Of a DNA stretch of 12,185 nt, positions 1-7,031 are shown piece after piece. Below the pieces are notes generated by a model. That model was not told the DNA's origin and made no database searches. It was given only the letters and a program-made list of their open reading frames with translations. Origin of the DNA: Phycisphaerales bacterium. GTDB lineage: Bacteria; Planctomycetota; Phycisphaerae; Tepidisphaerales; Tepidisphaeraceae. The DNA is taken from the NCBI GenBank assembly GCA_003153655.1, contig PMAK01000108.1, positions 3,798 to 15,982 on the forward strand, given 5' to 3'. Every line of letters begins with the position of its first letter. Within the stretch, counting starts at the first letter, position 1. The translations under genes were made by a program, and so were the position numbers.

Positions 1-784
<784 letters not shown>

Positions 785-969
785 ACGTAAGCGGTAAAAG
801 AAGAGTGGGAGAAATTGAAAGATTATTTTCGTTACGGTGTTCGTGACGATCGGAATCGCTTACTCGAATATAAAAGGCGTAGCCGCCGACGATCCAACTG
901 GCTGGCCTGATGTAAATCTCGCGGACCTTTTGCAACCTGCGAAAAAGCTTCGGAGTGACTCGCAAGTTC

Positions 970-2211
970 CTAATGCGGCATCGGAAACTTCTTACAAAAC
1001 TCCGCGACTTCCTTGCGGATTTTTTCCAGCACCGCCGGGTCGGATTTTCCAATCAGGGCGGCGTCTAGAAAATCGGCGACTTTTGTCATGTCGGCTTCTT
1101 TAAGGCCGCGGGTCGTGACGGCTGGTGCGCCAAGGCGCAATCCGCTAGTGACTTTTGGCGGTCGCGGGTCGTTTGGAACGCCATTCTTATTAGTGATAAT
1201 GCCGGCGGCTTCCAACGCCTTTTCCGCATCAGCGCCGGTTAGGGATTCGTTGCGGGCACGGAGGTCGATGAGCATCAGGTGATTGTCGGTGCCGCCGCTG
1301 ACGAGGCGATAGCCGTGCTGTTGAAGACGCGCCGCCAGGGCCTTGGCGTTTTTGATAATCTGGGTGCAGTAAGTTTTGAATTCCGGCCGCAGGGCTTCGC
1401 CGAACGCGACGGCTTTTGCCGCGATGATGTGCATCAGCGGGCCGCCCTGGGTGCCGGGGAAGACGCTGCGATTGATGGCTTTGGCGAGGTCGGGGTCGTT
1501 GGTCAGGATCAAGCCGCCGCGTGGGCCGCGGAGGGTTTTGTGCGTGGTGGTCGTCACGACATGCGCGTGCGGGAATGGCGATGGATGCGTGCCGGTTGCG
1601 ACGAGGCCCGCGATGTGGGCGATGTCCGCCATCACGAGCGCGCCGACTTCATCGGCGATCTCACGGAACTTGGCGAAATCGATCGTCCGTGCATACGCGC
1701 TGTATCCGCAAAGGATCATCTTTGGCTTGAGTTCCTTGGCCTTGGCGCGGACGCTGTTGAAATCGATCTGCTCGGTCTTGGGATCGAGTTCGTAATGATC
1801 CGGCTTGTAAAAAATCGCCGAGGTGTTGAGCTTCATGCCGTGGCTCAGATGTCCGCCGCTGGCGAGGTTGAGGGAGATGAATCGATCGCCCGGCTGCATC
1901 ATGGCCATGAAGGCGGAGAGGTTGGCGTTGGCGCCGCTGTGCGGCTGGACGTTGGCGAAGCCACAGCCGAATAGTTGCTTGGCCCGGTCGATGGCGAGAT
2001 TTTCGATCTGGTCGTAGAACCCGCAGCCGCCGTAGTAGCGGGCGCCGGGATATCCCTCGGCATACTTGTTGGTGAGGACGGTGCCGGCGGCTTCCAGCAC
2101 CGCGGTTGAAACGTGATTCTCACTGGCGATCAGTTCGAGGGTGGATTCCTGCCGCTGTTGCTCGAGGCGAATCAATTCAGCGATTTTGGGGTCGGTTTGG
2201 GCAAGATTCAT
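970..2211 (-). CDS. glyA: Serine hydroxymethyltransferase
   Basis: PLP enzyme that interconverts serine plus tetrahydrofolate with glycine plus 5,10-methylene-tetrahydrofolate, the main cytoplasmic source of one-carbon units. The 413-residue product matches the usual bacterial length (about 410-420). Visible family features are [10 protein letters not shown] (26-35), [16 protein letters not shown] (47-62), the PLP-contacting DIAHIAG (196-202), and [13 protein letters not shown] (221-233), in which Lys225 should form the Schiff base with [11 protein letters not shown] follows at 251-258. The N-terminus fits the family, and the reverse strand shows AAAGG eight bases before the ATG, a modest ribosome-binding site. 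The gene is divergent from the lipoprotein gene starting at 2521 and is followed on its own strand by proS after 223 bp. No riboswitch fold was recognised in the leader. No truncation or frameshift is seen. Confidence 0.97.
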   Translation of the reverse strand: MNLAQTDPKIAELIRLEQQRQESTLELIASENHVSTAVLEAAGTVLTNKYAEGYPGARYYGGCGFYDQIENLAIDRAKQLFGCGFANVQPHSGANANLSAFMAMMQPGDRFISLNLASGGHLSHGMKLNTSAIFYKPDHYELDPKTEQIDFNSVRAKAKELKPKMILCGYSAYARTIDFAKFREIADEVGALVMADIAHIAGLVATGTHPSPFPHAHVVTTTTHKTLRGPRGGLILTNDPDLAKAINRSVFPGTQGGPLMHIIAAKAVAFGEALRPEFKTYCTQIIKNAKALAARLQQHGYRLVSGGTDNHLMLIDLRARNESLTGADAEKALEAAGIITNKNGVPNDPRPPKVTSGLRLGAPAVTTRGLKEADMTKVADFLDAALIGKSDPAVLEKIRKEVAEFCKKFPMPH

Positions 2212-2520
2212 GGAAACTGCCTTTCAAATCAAAAGGATTTCTCTCTCTTTTTTTGGAGTAGGGATTTTAGCGATTTTGGGTGGATACTCCATGAGGGATT
2301 TTGGGGAGTTGTTCATCGCCAAATTTCTTGGGGCGGAACAAGAATTTTTGTCGTTTACGGTTTTTGTGACGTCCGACGGCCTTTGCTCGTATGCGATAAC
2401 CGGCTTCCGCGTTCGCGAGTCGCTGGCTTGCCTGTTTACGTTCGTGTGAGCCTGGAAGTTTGCTAACGGGTTGCGGGCGGATGTAAAATTTAGTGCGGGC
2501 GTACTTGGATGGAGGTTGGC
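2212..2520. other. Divergent intergenic region between glyA and the lipoprotein gene
   Basis: No gene is supported in this 309-bp stretch; the open frames across it are short, basic or overlap the flanking genes. The part near glyA is rich in pyrimidine/purine runs (minus strand AAAAAAAGAGAGAGAAA) and carries GATTTTGGG at 2272-2280 and 2297-2305. A third copy lies inside the glyA coding start at 2182-2190. A 6-bp inverted repeat, GGAGTA/TACTCC, lies at 2255-2260 and 2285-2290. The half near the lipoprotein gene holds a good promoter candidate at 2460-2489. I see no convincing glyA promoter. Confidence 0.6.
2460..2489 (+). promoter_or_regulatory. Candidate promoter for the lipoprotein gene
   Basis: TTGCTA (2460-2465) and TAAAAT (2484-2489) are spaced by 18 bp and resemble sigma-70-type -35 and -10 boxes (4/6 and 5/6 matches to consensus). 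The predicted transcript would start near 2496, leaving a leader of about 25 bases that includes the GGAGG ribosome-binding site at 2511-2515. Sequence match only. Confidence 0.45.
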
Positions 2521-3045
2521 ATGTTTTCACGTCGAATTGCCGCCGTTGCCGCGTCGGTGCTTCTCTTGACCCTGGGCTTGGGTTGTTACCAAACAAAGAC
2601 TCCTCTTGGCTCGGCCGCCAGCGCTACGGTCGATCGTGCATACGTCGGTGACTTTGTGATGCCGGGAGAAAACAAGCCCGCTGTTGTCATTCGCAACCTG
2701 GACGACAAACAATACTTTGTGGAATACACCGAATCGAAGGACGACCGGGAACCGATGCGCATGGTGGGATATACGGCCAAAGTGAACGGGGCGACATTCG
2801 CCAATTTGCGCGGGCTAACCGACAATGGTTCGATTGACGACCAGTTCCTGATTATGCGCGTGTCGCTATCGCCGGATCATGCGAAGCTGTCGCTTCGGGA
2901 ATTGAAAGAGGAATTCTTCAAAGGCAAGAACGTCAGCTCATCGCGGGCGTTGAGAAATGTGATCGAAGCCAATCTGGACAATGACCTGATGTACGAAGGC
3001 CAAGCGCATATTTTCACGCGCAAGCTGCCCGCGACTCAACCGTGA
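2521..3045 (+). CDS. Small exported protein, probable lipoprotein, function unknown
   Basis: I do not recognise the family. The start is placed at the ATG at 2521 and not the in-frame ATG at 2509: GGAGG at 2511-2515 sits five bases before it, and the protein then begins with a clean signal sequence. That gives 174 residues. MFSRR is followed by a hydrophobic stretch and ends at LTLGLGC, with Cys22 as the likely lipidated residue. The lipobox is atypical because the -3 position is Gly, so cleavage by signal peptidase I or an uncleaved anchor is possible. The mature part is a single small domain with alternating polar and hydrophobic segments (VVIRNLDDKQYFVEYTE, then MVGYTAKVNGATFANLRGL), suggesting a beta-rich fold, and a C-terminus ending in PATQP. 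It stands alone on the plus strand and converges on the dehydrogenase gene with a 19-bp gap. Confidence 0.85.
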   Translation: MFSRRIAAVAASVLLLTLGLGCYQTKTPLGSAASATVDRAYVGDFVMPGENKPAVVIRNLDDKQYFVEYTESKDDREPMRMVGYTAKVNGATFANLRGLTDNGSIDDQFLIMRVSLSPDHAKLSLRELKEEFFKGKNVSSSRALRNVIEANLDNDLMYEGQAHIFTRKLPATQP

Positions 3046-3064
3046 TTGCAAATCGCTCGCCGTT

Positions 3065-4417
3065 TTACACGCGGTTCTTTAGCCGCAATGTATTTTCAAC
3101 GGCCGGGCGGCCGATCGGGTAATACTGGAATCCCGCATCGCGCATCACATCACGGTGCAGGCAATTGCGGCCGTCGAAGATGATCGGGCTGCTCATCGTC
3201 GCCGCGATTTTGCGGAACGGTAGCGTGGTGTATTGCGGCCAATCGGTCAGCAAAGCAACCGCATCGGCGCCGGCAGCGCATGTCACCGGGTCCTGGCTCC
3301 ATTCCACTTCGTCCTTAAAGATCTGTTTCATGTTCTCCATCGCCTTGGGATCGGTGGCTTTTACCTGCGCCCCTTTGTCCAGGAGATAGCGAATGACATC
3401 GAGGGCGGCCGATTCGCGGATGTCGTCGGTGTCGGCTTTGAACGCCAGGCCCCAGACGGCGATCTTCGCGCCGGCTAACGGGCGGCCGAGCTTATTCTCA
3501 ATTTTGTCGACGAACCGTTTTTTCTGGTTTTTGTTGATGGTTTGGATCACGTGGACGAACAGGTTTTCGTGTCCGACGGCGCGGGAGATGTGCTCGAGCG
3601 CGGCGACGTCTTTGGGGAAGCAGCTTCCGCCGTAGCCGCAGCCGGCCTTCAAGAATGCCGGGCCGATTCGGCTATCAGAGCCGATTCCCTTGCGGATGTC
3701 TTCCACGTCGGCGCCGTACTGCTCGCATAGAATCGTCATTTCGTTCATGAACGAGATGCGGGCGGCGAGCATGCTGTTGGCCGCGTATTTGGTCAGTTCG
3801 GCGCTCTCCCAGTTCATCGTCAGGAATTTCTCTTCTGGCTTGACCAGCGGATCGTAAAGACGGCGCATCACGAGAAAGGCTTCGCGCGATTCCCCGCCCA
3901 CAACGATGCGGTCAGGGTTCATGCAATCCTGCACGGCAGTCCCTTCCTTCAGGAATTCGGGGTTGCTGACCACCTGCACATGCGCGCGGGTCTGCTCTTT
4001 GAGAAAGCCGTATAATTTCCGATTGGTGCCGGCTGGCACGGTCGATTTAACGACGATCGTCACCATGTAATCGTTATTGTATTCCGCCAGCGCATCGCAC
4101 ACTTCCTTGCCGGCGCCTTCAAGAAATCCCATGTCCACGGTGCCATCCGGCTTGGAGGGCGTGCCGACGCACAGAAAGACCACCTCCGCATCCTTCACGG
4201 CCGCCTTCACATTGTCCGTGAATTGCAGTTGGCCCGATGCGAAGTGCTCCTGCATCAATTCATGCAGGCCCGGCTCGAAGATCGGGCAATGCCCGTCGAG
4301 GAGGGTTTTGAGCTTCTTGGCGTCCTTTTCAACGCCACGCACCGTGTGACCAATGCTGGCAAGACAAGTCCCGGTCACCAGGCCGACATATCCGCATCCA
4401 ATAATTGTTACATCCAT
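3065..4417 (-). CDS. ugd: UDP-glucose 6-dehydrogenase
   Basis: Oxidises UDP-glucose to UDP-glucuronate with two NAD+ in the cytoplasm, supplying uronic-acid or pentose precursors for surface glycans. The start is set at ATG 4417 (450 residues): TGAGG lies nine bases upstream on the reverse strand and the NAD-binding strand follows at once. A GTG at 4432 would add five residues but has no ribosome-binding site. Visible motifs are GCGYVG (7-12) for NAD binding, VVFLCVGTP (79-87), KSTVPAGT (124-131), NPEFLKEG (152-159), ELTKYAANSM (207-216) with the conserved Lys210 and Asn214, and GCGYGGSCFPKD (259-270) with the catalytic Cys266. WGLAFKADTDDIRES marks the C-terminal UDP-binding domain. Length is normal for the bacterial family. 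It is the last of three same-strand polysaccharide genes, 182 bp behind the transferase. Whether the organism calls it ugd, tuaD or another name is arbitrary. Confidence 0.96.
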   Translation of the reverse strand: MDVTIIGCGYVGLVTGTCLASIGHTVRGVEKDAKKLKTLLDGHCPIFEPGLHELMQEHFASGQLQFTDNVKAAVKDAEVVFLCVGTPSKPDGTVDMGFLEGAGKEVCDALAEYNNDYMVTIVVKSTVPAGTNRKLYGFLKEQTRAHVQVVSNPEFLKEGTAVQDCMNPDRIVVGGESREAFLVMRRLYDPLVKPEEKFLTMNWESAELTKYAANSMLAARISFMNEMTILCEQYGADVEDIRKGIGSDSRIGPAFLKAGCGYGGSCFPKDVAALEHISRAVGHENLFVHVIQTINKNQKKRFVDKIENKLGRPLAGAKIAVWGLAFKADTDDIRESAALDVIRYLLDKGAQVKATDPKAMENMKQIFKDEVEWSQDPVTCAAGADAVALLTDWPQYTTLPFRKIAATMSSPIIFDGRNCLHRDVMRDAGFQYYPIGRPAVENTLRLKNRV

Positions 4418-4599
4418 TGACCTATACCTCACGAAACAACTGAAGAACCACCTACGAGCACATCATGCAACGATTTGCGCTCCAATGTAACATGAAATCG
4501 GACAGACAGGGTTGCATCTTACTGGATTCGGCGACGAATTTTTTGGCGCAGCTGTCGGATAAACTCTGCTAGATCAGATGGTTATAGGACGATGGGCGA

Positions 4600-5859
4600 T
4601 CAAGCGCCTTCGGGTTTGTCCAGCGAAGGAGGCGGTGTTCGAGTGGTAATATTTGCATCGCCGCGGGTGAGATTGTTGGAGTTTGCCGCGGGCCGCTTTT
4701 CGTGTACAAGCCCCATTTTATACGCCGCCACGATAATCGATCCAAAGATCACCAGATAAAACGCGACGGCGTAGCGCGTCCGCATGTAGGCGATCATCAT
4801 TCCCAAAAGACAAAAAGCGAACGCCAACGCATAGCTGACGAGCACCGTTTGGCGGATGGAAAAACCCCTCGCCACAAGCTGATGATGGAAATGGTGTCTA
4901 TCCGCGCTAAAAAGAGGCCGGCGATTAACCCATCTGCGCACAAACGCCAATGCCGTGTCCAGGATCGGCAAAGCAAACATGACCATTGCGGCGAGCAGCC
5001 ATTTGGATTGCTCCTGAGCCAGCAGCACGATGATCGTAGCGCATGAATAGCCGAGAAACATACTGCCGGCATCGCCCATAAAAATAGAGGCAGGATTAAA
5101 ATTGTACGGCACAAAGCCAAGCACCGCCCCAAGCAACGCCAGGGCCAGCACAATTCGAACCGCGTCCCAATCCGCGTCGAAGGCAAACATGGCGAGTTGG
5201 ACAGCCAGGAACAAAAATCCCGCGGCAATGACCGCGGTAACTCCGCCGCACAATCCGTCCAGCCCGTCGAGTAAATTGGTGGCATTACAGCAGCCGACGA
5301 CCGTGGCGATGACAAAGCTCCAGCTCAGGACCGCCGTCACCATGGCCGGTATGAAGAAATGCGGGCCCAGCGCGTTTATCAGCCGGATATTGATAGGGTC
5401 GATCAGGGGAGCCAGGCAGTGCGATCCCACTCCACCCTTCAAAAGGATAATCGCGGCGATGGCCTGGCCGAGTATTTTATTTCGTGGCGGGATTCGTTTT
5501 ACGTCATCCCACAGGCCCAACAGGACAATGATGAGGGCGCCAAAGACGATGTTCAGCTTCACCTGAAGGTGCGGCGCCCCGATTTCATCCGCCGGAATGT
5601 GAAGCTGGCTCGTTGCCAGCCCCGCCAGCCATCCCATGAACACCGCCACACCGCCGAGATACGCCACCGGCGAGGAATGCAGCTTACGCTCGCGGTCCGG
5701 CTGATCGATGATGCCGTAATAATTGGCGATCGCCCGCATGATCGGCGTGAAAATGAAGCTCACCAGCCAAGCTGCATAAAAAACGTAGACATGCGGCGAA
5801 AGCACCGTGTCCCAGGTGAGACTTGGCATGCTGGTACTACCCGTTGCGGATGTGAACAT
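4600..5859 (-). CDS. Polyprenyl-phosphate sugar-1-phosphate transferase (WecA/TagO/MraY superfamily)
   Basis: Integral membrane enzyme expected to move a sugar-1-phosphate (often GlcNAc-1-P) from a UDP-sugar to undecaprenyl phosphate, the first step of a lipid-linked glycan. The 419-residue protein has about ten hydrophobic segments. Family motifs in order are DQPDRERKLHSSPVAYLGG (52-70), GLWDDVKRIPP (115-125) with the Asp118-Asp119 pair, NATNLLDGLDGL (192-203), FNPASIFMGDAGSMFLGY (254-271) with Asp263, and the cytoplasmic RHHFHHQL (321-328) motif of WecA/TagO-type rather than MraY enzymes. The length exceeds E. coli WecA (about 367); the extra residues are a Ser/Thr-rich N-terminus and a polar tail after about 387. 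The start is uncertain: GAAAG lies seven bases before ATG 5859, and a second in-frame ATG at 5829 would remove ten residues. It sits between the epimerase and dehydrogenase genes. The sugar substrate cannot be read from sequence. Confidence 0.92.
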   Translation of the reverse strand: MFTSATGSTSMPSLTWDTVLSPHVYVFYAAWLVSFIFTPIMRAIANYYGIIDQPDRERKLHSSPVAYLGGVAVFMGWLAGLATSQLHIPADEIGAPHLQVKLNIVFGALIIVLLGLWDDVKRIPPRNKILGQAIAAIILLKGGVGSHCLAPLIDPINIRLINALGPHFFIPAMVTAVLSWSFVIATVVGCCNATNLLDGLDGLCGGVTAVIAAGFLFLAVQLAMFAFDADWDAVRIVLALALLGAVLGFVPYNFNPASIFMGDAGSMFLGYSCATIIVLLAQEQSKWLLAAMVMFALPILDTALAFVRRWVNRRPLFSADRHHFHHQLVARGFSIRQTVLVSYALAFAFCLLGMMIAYMRTRYAVAFYLVIFGSIIVAAYKMGLVHEKRPAANSNNLTRGDANITTRTPPPSLDKPEGA

Positions 5860-5957
5860 TGCTGATCTTTCAGACCTCTAAAGTTGCCGCGGGCATTATC
5901 GCTGTCGCCCGTCCGTCGGCAACCCACCCAAAATTTACTCCGCCGAAACCGCTCCAG

Positions 5958-6926
5958 TCAGGGGAGACTCATGAATTCCTTAACCGATTGGATCATCTGA
6001 TCCAGATCATACTTTGGCCGAAAATCGATCATAGATCGGATCTTGTCCAACTTGGGCACCCGTCGCTGGGTGTCGTCAAAGCCCTGGCCATACGCGCGCT
6101 CGTAGCTGACATATTCGAGCGAACTGGAAGATTTGCAAACCGCGATCACGCGCCGCGCCAGGTCGGTGATGGCAATCTCGCTGTCGCTGCCGATATTGAA
6201 CACCTGCCCGACCGCGTTCGGTTTATCCATCAGTTGGGATAGCGCATCAATCACATCGCTGACGTGACAGAAACACCGCGTCTGCTTTCCATCGCCGTAG
6301 ACCTTGAGCGGCTCATTTTTGATCGCGGAGGCGACAAAACGCGGCAAGACCATCCCATACATCCCAACTTGCCGCGGCCCGACCGTGTTAAACAGCCGCA
6401 CGATCACGACTGGCAACCCATCCTGCTTGTGATACGCGAGCCCGAGAAACTCGTCGATCCCCTTACTATAGGCATAACACCACCGGCTCGACCGCGTCGG
6501 GCCGACGACCACATCATCATCTTCGTTGAACGGCAGGCGCGCCCCTTTGCCATACACCTCGGAAGAACTGGCGATCAAGACCGGCCGCCCATAGCGTTGG
6601 GCCGATTCCAGGACGACCTCTGTTCCATGGATAATGCTGCGAATCGTCCGCACCGGCTGATCGACGATAAGCTGCACCCCCACCGCGGCAGCCAGGTGAA
6701 ATACCGCATCGCACGAAGCCATGGCGATATTGACGACGCGTTCGTTTTCGACCGAATCCCGCACGATCTGCACGCCCGGCTTATCGCGAAGCTGGGAAAG
6801 GTTCTGCAAACTGCCGGTGGAAAGATCGTCGAGAATGGTGACGGCATTCCCGCGCGCAACGAGCAATTCAGCGAGATGGGAGCCGATGAAACCCGCGCCG
6901 CCGGTGACCAGGAAGCGTTTGGCCAT
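5958..6926 (-). CDS. NAD-dependent nucleotide-sugar epimerase/decarboxylase (extended short-chain dehydrogenase)
   Basis: Cytoplasmic enzyme acting on a UDP-sugar. The 322-residue protein shows VTGGAGFIGSH (7-17) for NAD binding, the substrate-side ASSSEVYGKG (119-128), and YAYSK (151-155) with the catalytic Tyr151 and Lys155. FNTVGPRQ and a late conserved VYGDGKQTRCFCHVSDV segment follow. Ser-Glu in the SSEVYG motif and the Arg-Arg near the C-terminus (TQRRVPKLDK) occur in UDP-glucuronate decarboxylases, and the RW-Y segment recalls the ArnA decarboxylase domain. The same features are also compatible with 4-epimerases. Next to a UDP-glucose dehydrogenase, UDP-glucuronate is the natural substrate, giving UDP-xylose or UDP-galacturonate; this is inference. 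No Shine-Dalgarno precedes ATG 6926, and TTTAAT ends eight bases before it. The gene heads the three-gene polysaccharide block and lies 98 bp before the transferase gene. Confidence 0.93.
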   Translation of the reverse strand: MAKRFLVTGGAGFIGSHLAELLVARGNAVTILDDLSTGSLQNLSQLRDKPGVQIVRDSVENERVVNIAMASCDAVFHLAAAVGVQLIVDQPVRTIRSIIHGTEVVLESAQRYGRPVLIASSSEVYGKGARLPFNEDDDVVVGPTRSSRWCYAYSKGIDEFLGLAYHKQDGLPVVIVRLFNTVGPRQVGMYGMVLPRFVASAIKNEPLKVYGDGKQTRCFCHVSDVIDALSQLMDKPNAVGQVFNIGSDSEIAITDLARRVIAVCKSSSSLEYVSYERAYGQGFDDTQRRVPKLDKIRSMIDFRPKYDLDQMIQSVKEFMSLP

Positions 6927-6968
6927 GATGCAAGATTAAAGCTCGCGATGGGCAGCGTCCAGCAGCCG

Positions 6969-7013
6969 TCATCCGAAATGCACGAACAGCCAGATTGACG
7001 TCAGATTGAACAA
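6969..7013 (-). pseudogene. Remnant: 3' end of a CPBP protease gene (14 codons plus stop)
   Basis: The minus strand reads LFNLTSIWLFVHFG followed by TGA, identical in protein to the last 14 residues of the complete CPBP protease encoded at 9704-10561. At the DNA level 37 of 42 bases match. All five differences are synonymous, and the stop codon also differs (TGA here, TAG there). Similarity ends abruptly upstream at 7013/7014, 18 bases after the histidine kinase stop codon, and there is no start codon or body of a gene. It therefore cannot be an active gene. It is either what is left of a second CPBP gene or a displaced original gene end after an insertion. Both copies contain the palindrome TGACGTCA (6996-7003 here). 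Confidence 0.8.
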
Positions 7014-7031
7014 AGGCGATGACCCCACGAC

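Noticed and set aside
871..887. Possible terminator after glyA on the minus strand: GGCG-GCTA-CGCC followed by TTTTA.
   Set aside because: The stem is only four base pairs and the T run is short, too weak to call.
1279..1974. Long plus-strand open frame (231 codons) antisense to glyA, and similar ones antisense to the epimerase and kinase genes.
   Set aside because: Each lies fully opposite a gene with clear family motifs, has biased composition and matches no family; these are coding shadows.
2509..2520. ATG at 2509 as the start of the lipoprotein.
   Set aside because: It would overlap the GGAGG that serves the ATG at 2521 and add four residues before the signal peptide, with no ribosome-binding site of its own.
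2267..2596. Minus-strand open frame of 109 codons across the glyA-lipoprotein intergenic region.
   Set aside because: Very basic, low-complexity product; it overlaps the signal-peptide region and ribosome-binding site of the lipoprotein gene and lacks its own ribosome-binding site.
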